Shown piece after piece: positions 30,292-42,800 of a DNA stretch of 64,000 bases. Each line of letters starts with the position of its first letter. Position 1 is the stretch's first letter. The stretch is from Omphalotus guepiniiformis. Lineage: Eukaryota; Basidiomycota; Agaricomycetes; Agaricales; Omphalotaceae. The DNA lies in NCBI GenBank assembly GCA_028554645.1, contig JAQOOI010000018.1, forward strand, positions 310,001-374,000, read 5' to 3'. Both the position numbers and the translations under genes were made by a program. A model generated the notes under the pieces. The model was not told the origin of the DNA. It did not search any database and worked only from the letters and a program-made list of their open reading frames with translations.

Positions 30292-33200
30292 TAGTTGTAC
30301 ATCTATGTATGCCGCTCCGCATTGTGTGCTATCATGCGTCAAGGGTTACAGTCTCATAGCCATCAGTAATCTTCGGTAATTTGGATGGCTATACATAGAG
30401 TTTTAGTTATTTCAAATACATTTCTCCTTGTTACACTTCACAGTTCACATCAAACATGAGAATCAAAGCATGAGAATCAAAGATCATGAAATTGAAGGTA
30501 CTACAACCGGTACTACAACTGCAACACAATAGCTTCAGAGTGCCAAACCAACCATGAAATCAACAACCTTTCCAACACCCTCTGTCAGCTCGTCGTCATC
30601 CTCGTCTTCTTCTCCGAAATCAGAATCCTCCTTATCATGAGGCGACTCTTGAGCCGATGCCGCAGGCGTCAAGGGTGAGGCAGTGGCTTCCGAACGGGTC
30701 ATGTCAACACCAGTACCTTTCCTGACACCGATCTGTGTGGTACCAGAGAACCCCTCCAAGTTGTAGAGTTGATGGATTCTTTCAAGAAGAAGCTGGTTCA
30801 CAGCTCGGCGACATTGAATATAGCTATGAACCGGGCCATACATGAGAGTAGAGTCCAGGCGGGGAAGGACGGCGTCAAAGTGATGGCCTTCGTCGACAAT
30901 GTGGGTGTGTAGACGTCGGACTTTGATATTGACTCGCTGTATCTCTTCTCGGGCACGGGCGACACGACGATGGGTTTCCATGAGTTTTCGGTTGATCGGT
31001 TTTGCCCATGATTTGTCAAAGACACTGTGGTGGGTGTCACGAAGGATGTTGAATTGATCAAGAAATGAAAAATGGGTGACTTTCGACCAGTCAAGCTCAT
31101 CACAGGGGAGGGTCTAACTCTCGGGCCGCCTTGTTGTATTCTCGAACTGCTCGACGAATTGCCTTTGATCGTTTTTGAAGTGCTTGAGAGATATGAGTTC
31201 GCATTCTGTAGCCTGTGGTAGATAGTGATGATGAAGGCGTCAGGAAGAAGTAATGATATCTGAACGTACCAGTTTGCGATAGATTCATCTTGTGCAATTC
31301 AAACAACCGCTGTACGATCAACCAGTGCAGCTTCTCAAGCGCCTGCTGGTACACGCAGTTGTTCATGTATTTCAAAGCCTCCTTGTATTCACGCAAAGAG
31401 GGTTCCCACCAATGTTGGATGCCCATCATTGTTTCCATCTGTGTAAGCTCGAAGAGAACTTGATCACGCTGCTGCAATAAATAGCGGTGCCTCGTCTCAA
31501 TCTTGCGGGTTTCTGAAAGGCCTGCATTGTAGGAGGTTTCAGTGGCTAGGAATTGATAGTCGGAGGGCAGGTGTACGTGGAAATTACTGTTCACCGTCTC
31601 ATAGGATTTGCTGTCAAGACAAATCAGAAGAACTTAGTGGAAATTCCTGAATATAAGTTGTTGCCACTCACTGAATGTCACAATACTTTTGCAACAACTC
31701 TATATAAGCGATGGCATGAAGATCTTCTGGTAACTCCTTCCCTAGCTGTTCCATGTGTTGGGCCTCTTGAGTGAAAAACTGCTCAAGGTCAGCCTCTGTA
31801 AGATTCATAGCCTCGAGGTCATGTTTCAATGCTTCTCCTTGGACTTCAAGAATGTCGAGTGCCTGTATGTAGTTATTATAGAGCATGGTAGCAATATTTT
31901 GATACTTCTCGTCATCCCATTGCCGAAAGAATGCATCAATCACGACGTGCCGGCGGTAGGAGCCCATAAATCGCGTGACGGAAGCGAGCTGATTCGAGAT
32001 TGAGAAAATGCGTTCGAGAGTTTCGAGATCTTCAAGGCCCATGCCGACAATGTTATTGGGATGGTGCTGTTGTTGGCAATGCGCATTGTGTGTATACCCA
32101 TGGAATGCATTGACGCAGGTTCGGCATCCTTTGTCTTTGAATTGAAGTCCTAAGGAACTATTTGCTATTGTAACACCGAAGCTACAGCCGATATCGTAAC
32201 CGAGTAGCCAGTGGGAATCCAAAACTTCGAGGGCTTTTGACACCATGGCAAGCGGATATTTGGCACTAAAAACAAAGATAATTTGTGGAATTGATGATTT
32301 TGTTAAAGGTAACATACAGTTCTCCACTGTGAATCATATCTGCCAACCAGAGAATCAAGCCATGCCGACAAGCACTTGCAAATAAACCTGACTCATGGAA
32401 GGCATCCCACATACGCTTTTGCGAATCCGATGCTGCCGCCTTCCAATTATCAGTACAATGGCGAAGCAATTCATCGTTAGTGCCATCTGTCGGGTCCCCA
32501 AGGGTACTATCCTGAGCCCCGGGTTCATTGTCGTCGCTGTCGTCGGCTGGAACTTGACTGTGTGGCCGTGCTTTAACTTCATCTGCAAACTTGTTGACAT
32601 AGGCCTCGGATAAAAAGTAATCGCTCTCTTCAAATACTCGTGTGTCGGCTATTTGATGGCCACGAATCCCCTTCATCCGCTTAAGCAAATTATTACCATC
32701 AACAACCCACATGCGTGAAAATTGAAGTTGCGGCCCGTCTTCCAGCTACAGTAGCAGTAGTAGAAGGTCAATACAAAGAAACAGCGCATCATAGGCCTTA
32801 CCTTGTATGTGCATGCAGGACAGCTATTTAGAACACGATAGTTAAGGCCATTGTGCCCCAATTCTTGCGCAATGTGCTTGTCTACCTTCCGCATGATTGT
32901 AAGATGTATATCAAATGAATCGGATAGTGCGGTGCGATAGGTTCGGCGATATGGTATCTAGGAACAAAAAATTTAGTAGTACCTCGTACAACTGCCTGAT
33001 GAGAATGCAAACACACTTACTGAATACAAGTAGCACACAGATTTTGCAAAGGATTCTATGCTCATTGAGGCCTTGAACAATCGGAGAACGCGGAAGAGCT
33101 CGAGAGTATTGAAGGAAATGGCAAGCGATGGAAATGTAGGTGAAGTTGCAAGGTACCCGGCTCTTGCAATCAAAACAACAGTGTCCTCATCTTCATTGCG

Positions 33201-33637
33201 AGAAATCTCAGCCGAGCGTGCGAGGCTGTAGATGTCAACAACATCAATCGAGAACTGGTGCTTTGTGCCGGCGTCTGGCGAGTGCGCTGTAGAGATGTCA
33301 GGATAACGCCAGCGGAGGTAGGCATCAGTGAGCGCCTCCATCAAAGGGACCCAGTTTTTGTTGAAATGTCGGATGCGACGCTTCCACGTCCGGGAGTCCT
33401 TGTAACGTCTCACACCACGCCACCTGGGAGAATCAGCATATTGAAGAAAAACGTGAGGATGACGAACCTGTTAATACCAATGAAGTCCCTCATATCCTGG
33501 ACGATAGTGAAAACTTCTGTAACTCCATCAACATCGTCAGAAATCCTTGCAGCACCATCGTTCGGCTCCATATCAGTATCTCCGACAGTGATGCCGAAGC
33601 CAATCTCGCCATCTGAGTCAACATCCATCTCGGCGGT

Positions 33638-35129
33638 AATAGCAGCGTAATGAGTACTCTAAGACGTAGGAACTCGTCTAAACTCAAAGGTTGCCTTGTA
33701 AAAGCGAGTGTAGTCTGGCGTTGGCAAAGATTCCGCACGCAGAAAACTGACTAAAGTCGAGCTAGACTGTTGGAAAGACTAACTGAACTGTAAGATCACC
33801 GTCTAGACCCTTCGACGAGTACCAGAAACAGCAAACAGACAGACACAGACAGACAGACACAGACAGACAGACACAGACAGACAGACAGACAGACAGACAG
33901 TTCAAACACAACAGATGTTCAGATATTTAGCACTCTATTAAAGCACTGCAATTCCTAATAGTCCGCCTCTACCAGCTCGAAGAACCGGGGCCTGACGTTC
34001 ACAATCAAGAGGCCTTCTGCGATTTAACGCTCTAGAAGATACGTAAAGTTCTCCAATTTGGCGGGCAGTCGTAACCTGGGGCGCTCGACCCTATACATGA
34101 CAGTATATGTACTCTACTGCTTGTAAGTATTTCATAAATAGATAGAAAACTGAGTGGAGTAATTAAAAGGAACAGAGGGATAACATCGAGTATAAAATGG
34201 ATATAAACAGAAACAATATGACTGAGTTGGGTAAGTAGGCACGTCTAGAGGGTAATTATGTGCAGTTCTTGGGTATATATGTGTAAGTATTATGTTTTAG
34301 TGATGTTTTTGGTACATCTAGACCCTTCTTATCATGCGCTCGAGCCATTCTAAACGAACTACTCCTATGCATTTCGTTATTATTCATCTTCGTAACTGTT
34401 TTACAGTGTACTTATAGGGGCGCCGAGGGCAGTTTCTAGTCATTTATCCCGTCGGGCTTCCGTATTTTCTCCTATTTCGACATCTAGACCCCATAGCACC
34501 TCGTAGATATACCAATATCCAGCGCTCGAAGGTCAATTCTGTCATTACTTTACTAATAAGTTATTATACAGTCATCGAGACTGATCATTTTCATAGCTTT
34601 GACCATCTAGTATCTCGGAACGGAATCGTCGATCATATATTTCCGATCATAAAGCGTTATCTCCAGTATATCATCAATCTGCAGGTTCTAGGAGGTCGGC
34701 TAAGTTCGAACAAACCATTTTGATGGCTCGGCGATACCTCTAGCTTTGTCCTTTCGACATTATCGAGGCTCATGAGGCTATTACGCCTGTGTGTGTGTAG
34801 TTTCTTCCTTCCTAAGTCCCGTGGATTACACAGATACTTAAATAGCGACTTCCAGACGAAGGGCTCTTTGCCAGGCAGGGTGGGTCTGACCATACTGTAC
34901 AGTCTCGCAGCAGGTAGTTACTTCGCCGAAGGTCTAGAGGCATATCAGCCATAAGGTCTTGATGCATACTCGTACATCGTAGTCCTTTCACTTCGAGCCT
35001 TTAACTATTCGTGTTCTATGTTTTAGCTAGCACTATGGGACATAGCCTAGCCCTTTATTCCCATCATATTCACAGTAGAAATCGTTTAATTTCAGGTATT
35101 TCAGGTGTGTATGCGTTTTCAGCGCAACA
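33638..35129 (-). repeat. 3' LTR of Gypsy B
   Basis: 1492 bp, same length and apparently same sequence as 47236-48727. It has a CAGA/CACAGA microsatellite at about 33833-33900. It borders the polypurine tract at 35130. Confidence 0.95.
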
Positions 35130-35164
35130 TCTCCCCCAAACCAAATCTAGACCGTCCCCGGTCT
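35130..35164 (-). promoter_or_regulatory. Polypurine tract and adjacent hairpin (Gypsy B)
   Basis: The plus strand reads TCTCCCCCAAACC directly after the LTR end GCGCAACA, so on genomic RNA a purine tract abuts the 3' LTR, as needed for plus-strand priming. Nineteen nt away is a perfect hairpin: AGACCG (35149-35154), loop TCCC, CGGTCT (35159-35164). Confidence 0.75.
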
Positions 35165-35637
35165 GGTGATCGGTCAGTCATACACCCAAAGATACATTCT
35201 AAAGCTTCGCAGACAGCCTGTTGATTATATAATACTTATTCACACACATCTCAGAGTTCGCCGAAGCAGTGGTACACTGTTCATTGCTTTTTGCCGGTCT
35301 ATGCCGATCATCAAACTTCAAACTCCGACCAAAATACTCTCGGCCAGTTGTTTGCCTTCGGCAATTGCCGTAGGTTCTTTTCAGGCAAGTGACTTTCCGT
35401 CTCTTTTCCTCTTTCACATTTCTTATTCAGTTTCTTGCTTCTCTATTCTTTCTTTTCACGCATCTCTCAGCCTTTCACTGGTCCGTGCGCCGTGGGAACG
35501 TGGTCAGGTGAGTCGTTCCATAAGTAAACGGACTTCAACTTTTTCACGCCCATTCTTCCTTTCTCTCTATTTTTCACTCAGAGTGGCTCTAGCCTTCTGT
35601 TTTTCTCTATACATACTTGTTCTTTTCTTTTCTTCTA
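35165..35637 (+). promoter_or_regulatory. Promoter and 5' leader of accessory gene 1 (copy B)
   Basis: About 470 bp from the hairpin to the ATG at 35638. It holds A+T-rich sequence with a TATATAATA site near 35225, then the CT-rich leader with the probable 5'-UTR intron seen in copy A. It presumably drives the spliced plus-strand gene; no experimental support can be read from sequence. Confidence 0.4.
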
Positions 35638-37560
35638 ATGGCGCGAACTACCGGCAAAGCTTCCAAAGGGAAGGGCAAAGCAGCCTCTTCTTCTCAAATT
35701 TCGGCAGTGGCCAAGAAAACTCGAGCCGGTCGAAAGACCGCGCAGATCAACCCTCACGAACAAGCCAATGAAGTCATCGCATGTATTGTCGACGTCTATC
35801 GTCGTTACTTTGATAAACCACGAAAGAATCCCCCCAAGGTCTCAGAAATGACCAAGGCCGTGGAAAGTGCCACTCCCTTCATGGTATGTTGTATTTCTTA
35901 TAGTTTTAATCTTTCATTCTTACATTTTCTCTTCTAGGATACTCTCTTTGAGCACGTCGACTTCGACATCGAGGATTTCTGTCCGCATGTGCGCCCGGTG
36001 TGGCTAGCTTTAGTGCGACTTTGCAACCCCCTCGAATCTCGACTCCCATCTCTTCACAAGACTGGTTGGTATATCTCGAAGGACGATCGACAGGAGAAAC
36101 ATAGTCTCGAGCCTGTAAGTCCTTATTCCACCGTAATCTTTTTAATCTTATTCAATATAATTTCCTAGTTTCACGACTTCGATACCATCCTCGGCGACGA
36201 TTGTGGCGACGACGATACCGTTCTTAGCAACTCAGAGGATGAGGTCCTCGAGTCTGACGACGAGTCCGTCCAAGTCAAGCCTGAGGTTCGTTTTCTTCTT
36301 CCTATTCCCTTCAAATTTCTTTCTTATATCCTTTCATATTCTAGCCTGTTCTGACTTCGAAAAAGCGAGCGCTCGAGCTGCTAGAAGACGACGACGACAT
36401 GGATCTCTTCTCTTTTAAGAAGCCTCGCGCGTCCACACTCCTTCCAAAACACTCAAGACTGGTCCACCCGTTCGCGCAGTGAAGCCCAAACCGAAGCCCA
36501 AGCCTAAGGCAAAGGCCCCGACTCCCAAAGAGCCATCTCCTGTTGCTAGCGAAAGGTCGCCGACCCCTGCTCCTGCTTCATCAGCGAGGGCTGGTCCTTC
36601 TCATCAGGTCTCCGAGGCCGGCCTCTTCACACATCCTGCTAGCGACACGGTCTTCAACCTTGCCGACTTGCTCCATGCAACTCGAACCATCGACGCAGTA
36701 AGTCTCTTTCTTATTTATTTTATTACTCTTTCATTTATCTTTTATAGCTCACTGGCAGCTTGCCATGTACGCGATGTACCGCAGCTCACGCAGCAGAGAA
36801 GTGTGTCCCGCCCGAAATACAGAGCACCTCCTACAAATGCGCCGTCTGCTTCAAAAGCAGGCAACCTTGTTCATGGACCCTGACGCCGGCTCGTGCCCTC
36901 GAGATGCGAAATACGATCTACGGGTTGGCTCGTCAAGGTTCTCATAGTAAGTTTAATCATTTATTTCTTTTTATTTAACATCTTTTCTCATTTCCTCCTT
37001 ATTCAGACCTCGGCGCAGAAGTTATTGGTCTCGTCGAGAAGATCTCTGTATACGACCAACTTCGCCGCAGCGTCTTGGACCTCGCCGACAACGCCAACAA
37101 GCTTCGCGAGTCCATCGAGCGGGACCAGGAGCACCTTCGTGGTTCAGTCACCGATCCTACCCTTCTTTTCAACATTCTTCATCGTAACGACCCTTCATTC
37201 AAGGACGAAATCGAAGATTTGAAGATGATAGGCGCGGGCTTGGGCTGGGACATGTCGGTTTTGGATCGAGACTCGAGCTTGGTGAAAACGGAGACTGGTT
37301 TTCAGATCCAACCGAGTTCGTCGCGCCTTCCCCTCGACTTCTCTAAATCCGACACTCGCAGCACCATCGAGCGCATGGTAACCTCGGCTCTCGTGCCTCT
37401 TCGCTCTTCGGCGAATGCTTCATCTTCCCGGGTACCTGCGTCGGCTGGTTCTTCCTTTCCATCCTCCCTCCCTACCATTACGACACTCAACACCGCCCGT
37501 TCCCCGGTGGAGGAGGAAAGCGTTGGTCGGATCCTGGCAGAGGATAGTCCGGAGAGGTGA
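35638..37560 (+). pseudogene. Accessory gene 1 of Gypsy B, frameshifted
   Basis: Same six exons as copy A (35638-35883, 35938-36114, 36169-36285, 36345-36697, 36748-36946, 37007-37560). An extra AC near 36435 in exon 4 shifts the frame after KKPRAS, so the proline-lysine tract, cysteine cluster and C-terminal domain are out of frame with the N-terminus. The indel is inside a short CAC repeat. All splice sites are preserved, so the lesion is recent. Confidence 0.75.
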
Positions 37561-38319
37561 CTCGGGATCTTCGTCGAGGCGTAGCCTACAGTCTTCGGAC
37601 TTTAAATAATATTTTCATTACATCGCAGCAGGGAGTCTCTTTATAGAGCTCCAAAATCATTATATCTAGCAAGGGTTCTCTTCATAGAGGCCCAAATATC
37701 TTTGTTTTTCATTTCTTGTACCATGTACATAGAAATCTCGTGGCCTTAGTGCCAAATAAAAGCTTTCATGTTCTTTCTTTATGTGTGAATCCATTGTTAA
37801 GTTCAAATTTAATTTAATATCTTTAAGATTGCCTTCGTCGAGGCTGTAAGTATGGACTCGACTTAGAGAAATCCCAGCTCGAAGGTAATAAGTAGTAACT
37901 AGACCCCTTTATTTATAAGTCTCGTGCCCTTACTTATCACTTCTGTGCCTCAGGCACTTATTTGTTCGTTTCAACCAATCTTAGATGTTGATTTATTGAA
38001 ATCTAAAACACTTAAGTTTCGTTTTTATGAAATCTTTAGAAATTTCAAAATTCTATGTCCCAGATGGACTCCTCTCCCCCAAACCAAAAGAAGTTCAGCG
38101 TCCCCGCTGCATATCTCGGCTAGTCCTTAGTTAAGTCCAGGGTGCCTTAATCAGTCGGGCATGTTACTTCGTCGAAGGGACCAGGAGTTCCGCTTTCAGT
38201 CAGAAAAGTATAAAGGAGGGTCGCCGAAGGTGGGTCCAAGTTATCAGTACACTTTAAGACCTTCAACCTGCATTCTCGACCTTACTTTCGTCTTCTTCTC
38301 GTTCATATTTCATCGTCAC
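37561..38319 (+). other. Spacer between accessory genes, with second polypurine tract (copy B)
   Basis: Equivalent of 2183-2941 in copy A. The internal polypurine-like tract is at 38073-38088 and its CAGCG-TCCC-CGCTG hairpin at 38096-38109. No ORF of note. Confidence 0.5.
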
Positions 38320-39644
38320 ATGGCTCGAGGATCCAACAAGACCTGGCCCGAGAGGGACCAATGGTTAAAGGAGACTCAAGAGGCCATTACTGCCGCTCAA
38401 GCCGTTCAAGCCTTCCCCAAAGCCAGTCCCAAGCTTCTAGGACCAGTCGTGACGGCTCTAGCCGATCATATGGTTTGTTTATTATATTCTTCAGGCTTCG
38501 TCGAGCTCATATTTCTTCATAGTCAAAGCCTTTGAATGCCAAAGTGGTGGCCAAGGATGATATCGCCTTTGATACCTTCCAGAAAGGACTCAACACTGTG
38601 ATAGCTATTACAGAGATTGATGGGGTAAATCGTCCCTACCATCTAAATGGGCTCGAGGAGTTCTTTGCCAAGCTCGAGGTGCTTCGACAGCCCACTCGCA
38701 AGCGCAAGGTAACTCTCCTCTTTCCTCATTAATCTTTACAAGCTTCATTCTATACTCTTCACAGAACGTTAAATCTCCTCTTATCATCGAAGACGATGAT
38801 GATGATGATGAGATCGAGTTCGTCGGAGGTCGGATTGCTTCTACTCCAGTAAGTATCCATATTTCTTAGGTCGAGACTCCGACTTGACCTAAGTTTAGGA
38901 TTATAAAGCCGGACTCGCAGCCGCATTGGGTCTTTCTGCATCCATGCATGCCCCTTCTCAAGAATTAAGCCTTCCACCTGGCCTCAAGTTCAACAAGAAG
39001 GTCAGGGTAAGTGCGGTGTCTTCTTATCCATCATATTATAACTTCGCCGAACGTTCAGGACGTCGCGAATCGTTCCTCTACTCTTTCATTGGCCCTCGGC
39101 GATGTACCTGGAATGGATGTACGTTCTCGTTCCTACCTCAAGGCCATGTATTACTTATCAGTTGCTCAGGATAACATTGCAGCTGCCAATGGCAAGCGCA
39201 TTCGCCTCGAGCAACCCATTTCCGATCTTCGTGAGGATATTGAGGGTAAGTAAGCATGGGTTCTCCCTGTCTCGACCCTACTGATCATATTGACCAGAGG
39301 ATAAGACCCTACGAGAAGCCGCCATCGCTACAACTTTCCGTCATATCGCGCTCACTCCATATCTCGAACTGCCCAAGCTTAGCGTCGAAGCTTTACGCTC
39401 AGTTCTCAATTTCCTTCGTACCGAACAAGTCACTCTTCAGCATGCTGTACATTTCCATGCCAATCAATACCAGTTCGTTGTTAAACAGATGGACAACATT
39501 CAACGAGAGCAATTTAGTCGTCTCTCAGTCGAGGACAAGCAAACCGCTGAGTCTTCATCTTCGGGGACCCCTCAAGATGCTACCATGGAGGAGGCTGGGT
39601 CTAGCTCGGCTGATACCACAGCTACCAACTCTAGCAGTGCCTAA
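38320..39644 (+). CDS. Accessory gene 2 of Gypsy B
   Basis: Exons 38320-38472, 38523-38708, 38765-38848, 38899-39006, 39059-39245, 39298-39644, all matching copy A. One residue differs in exon 5 (STL for STF). Reading frame and splice sites are intact, in contrast to the neighbouring gene 1. Function unknown; see the copy A entry. Confidence 0.75.
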
Positions 39645-39835
39645 GTAAGTTTCGTCGATCCCCATAATCTAGTTCTTTCTAATTGAATTGTTGTGAGAAT
39701 AGGCGCTAGACCCTGTATTCAGAGTCTCCAACCTACTTTACACTCCCAACTCATGATATAGTTCATATACCTTCGTACATATAACTCTTTTGAGTTTCTT
39801 ATTACTGTCATTACTTCGAGCCTTCAGAATATCGA

Positions 39836-42800
39836 TTAAGTACCACTTCGACGCAATAGAACAAACTGTTTATTGCTTCTAGTTCGCACTCCAGTGATCT
39901 CTTCAGGTTCTGCGCTTAAATCCCTCTCAGGAGAATGATGATCATCTTCTTCATCAGAATCTTCTTCATATTCCTCATCTCGAGGCATTCTTAAGTTCGG
40001 AATGGAGTCAAAAATGTAATCTCGACTTTGTTCGTCGTAAGTATCCTCATCTTCGTTCACCATACGTTCTAACTGTTCTGCAGTAAGGTCTATGAGGTCT
40101 AGCACGTTCGTAGGTAGGTCTATAGGCTCATATCTTGCAAAATGCGGCAGTACGCGAAAGGCAGCAATCTTTTCTTTAAGTACCGAGCCATCCATTTCAG
40201 CAATAATGTAGGCACCACCCTTAGTTCGTCTGATGACAATCATAGGTCCTCTATACCTTGGATACATCTTCCTGTCCAAGCTCTTCTCAATTTGAGTGTT
40301 TCGAACTTGTACTAGAGTTCCAGGTTTGAAATCATAGTCTTTTATTACATGTTCATAATCTTGTTCAAACTTCTTCATAGTTCTTCTTTTCTCTTCGTCG
40401 ACCCTGGAAATCATGCCCATAACATGAGTTCTATGCTTTGCCAAGGCTCTAGCCCTGTAGCCGATCAATTCTTCGTAAGTAAGGACTCTATCTGGTACTT
40501 CTACCAACCAAGTTGATTCTATAAGGTCTAGAGGCAGTATTGGTTCTGCTCCAGTTACTAAGAAGTAAGGAGAACATCCAAATCCTCTTCTAGTTGTTAC
40601 TCTGTCTGCCCAAAGCACATGTTTGAGAAACCAGTACCAACGTTTAAGATCACCTCCCGTTGCTTTTACTAAAGCTTGACGGATATCAAAGTGTGCTCTT
40701 TCAATCTTTCCATTGGCTTGAGAATTATAGGCTGAGATACGAATCCCTTTAATCCCATACTTCTCTTCCAGCCATTTCAACATTGCAATCATGCTTCTAG
40801 CATTATCAGTTACCACTTCTTGAGGGCAACCCCATCTACATATTATATCTTCAAAGAACCATTCGCCTAAGGCTCGAGCTGTCTCATCTCTGATTGCTCG
40901 TCCCTCTGACCAAGAAGATAAAGCACATCGGCCATGTACAACGTTCTTACAGCCATTACTAGCCGGAGATACTTTGAATACATCCACATGTACCTTCTGG
41001 AACAGAGAAGGGGTGTGAGTAAGGGTAGGTGGTATTTTCAATAGCGCTAGAGCTCGATCTTGACATGCCTGACACGTTTTCACGAACCAGTTGACATCTC
41101 GCTCCAGTTCTGGCCACCAGAACCTCTTTTCTATCACAGCCTTCGTAGCATACATTCCTTTGTGTCCCAAATGATCATGAGCACTATGCAGGATATACAT
41201 ACGGCGTTCTTTCTCAACTATCAGCTGATGTTGTCCACCAACTTCATCATTTCTTCGATACATACGTCCTTTCTTGTCGACGAAGTATCGAGACGCCTTC
41301 GAAAGAAATTTCCTTCGAGCTCGAGCATCCATCTCATCCAGCATATCCGATTCAGGATGCATTAAGAACTCTTTTATTCTTGGTAGCAGTCGATCTAGCT
41401 CAATCCCTATGGTAGTTCTATGTTCTTCCATATAAGGATGATCATGTTCCCATTCTTCTGTCGATTCAGGAGCTACTAGAACCTGTGCAAACTGGTCTAG
41501 AGTCTTTCCTTGTTCAAATAGTATGTGTTCTCGCCAGTAGGCGAATCTTCGTTCTTCTTCAATTAATTCTTGAATATCATCTTCGAAGTCTTCTACTGAC
41601 AAGGCTAGACCCTGTAAGTATCCACCTCTAGAGTCTATTTCATGCTTAAAGTCTTCAAAGTCATAAGGGCCCTGCTCATTCTCATCTTCCTGACGAAACC
41701 GCAATGGTTCCCCATCATCTTCATCTAGATAATCTTCCTCTTCAGCAGGTAATCTCTCTGTTGGTTCACTACCCGGTGGTGGTCTAGATAGTCCATCAGG
41801 TCCATGTATAGACCCCTTGATATGTACCAATTCAAAGTGATACTTTCTTATTTCTTCAATCCAACGATTAATAGTTGCATTTGGGCCACTACTTGGGTTA
41901 TCTAACATCCCTTTTATGTAGCTAGCATCTGTTTCTACAGTTAGATCCCTACAACCATAAGTTTGGTAGTAAGTATGGGCTAGCGCGAGCTTGAGCCCAT
42001 ATAACTCTCTCTTAGGCTGTGAGAACCTTGCTTCTCGTTCATTTAATGTTATAGATCCAAAGTAGTTATAAAACTTCTTCTTAGGATCTTTAGGATCTCT
42101 TTGGTATAAATAATATCCTACAGCCATCCATGATGTATCCACTGCTAGAGTAATGCCGCTAGACAACGAATAATCAATTGGTTTCAATGCAGGAGCATTT
42201 CTAATGCCTTCTTTTAATAGCTCGACGGCTTCTAACTCTTTTTCTCCTATCTCAAAGGGAACTTGTGAACTAGTCAACCTCGTGAGGGGTCTAGCCTTCT
42301 TTGCATAGTCTTTAATGAACATCCTGAGTTGTCCTGCAGTCCCCAAGAATGATTTAACGTGTGTACGCTTCGTCCATTGAGTTGCATCCCATGACAAAAT
42401 GGTCTTAGCCATCTTTTCTTCAGGTAATTCACCCTCATACGAGACTCTATGTCCCACAACATTTCCTTCTGCGCAGCAAATGAATGCTTTAGGTCCTGAG
42501 AAGGTTCCTCCAGCATGTTTCATTCGTTGAACAATTCTATTCATATTTTGCATGTGTTCCCATACAAATCTTCTAATTCCACTGTTCTCAGGAATTGTTT
42601 CGTATCCTCCACCTTCGAGCTCATATCTAGTAGACGGTCCTTTCACTGGAACATCATCTATATAGGGTCTCGTTATGTGTGGAATTTCTTCTTTCAATAT
42701 ATAAGTGATATCATCATGATAGATTGGTACTGAGTTAGTCCAACCCATTGGTAGTTTTACAAGTCGGTGAGGGCCAAAAGGAGTTTGAAACGTCGTCAAA

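Noticed and set aside
35166..35771. 201-codon plus-strand ORF covering the leader of accessory gene 1
   Set aside because: It crosses a likely 5'-UTR intron and overlaps exon 1 of gene 1 in another frame; the product is low-complexity Ser/Phe/Leu without motifs.
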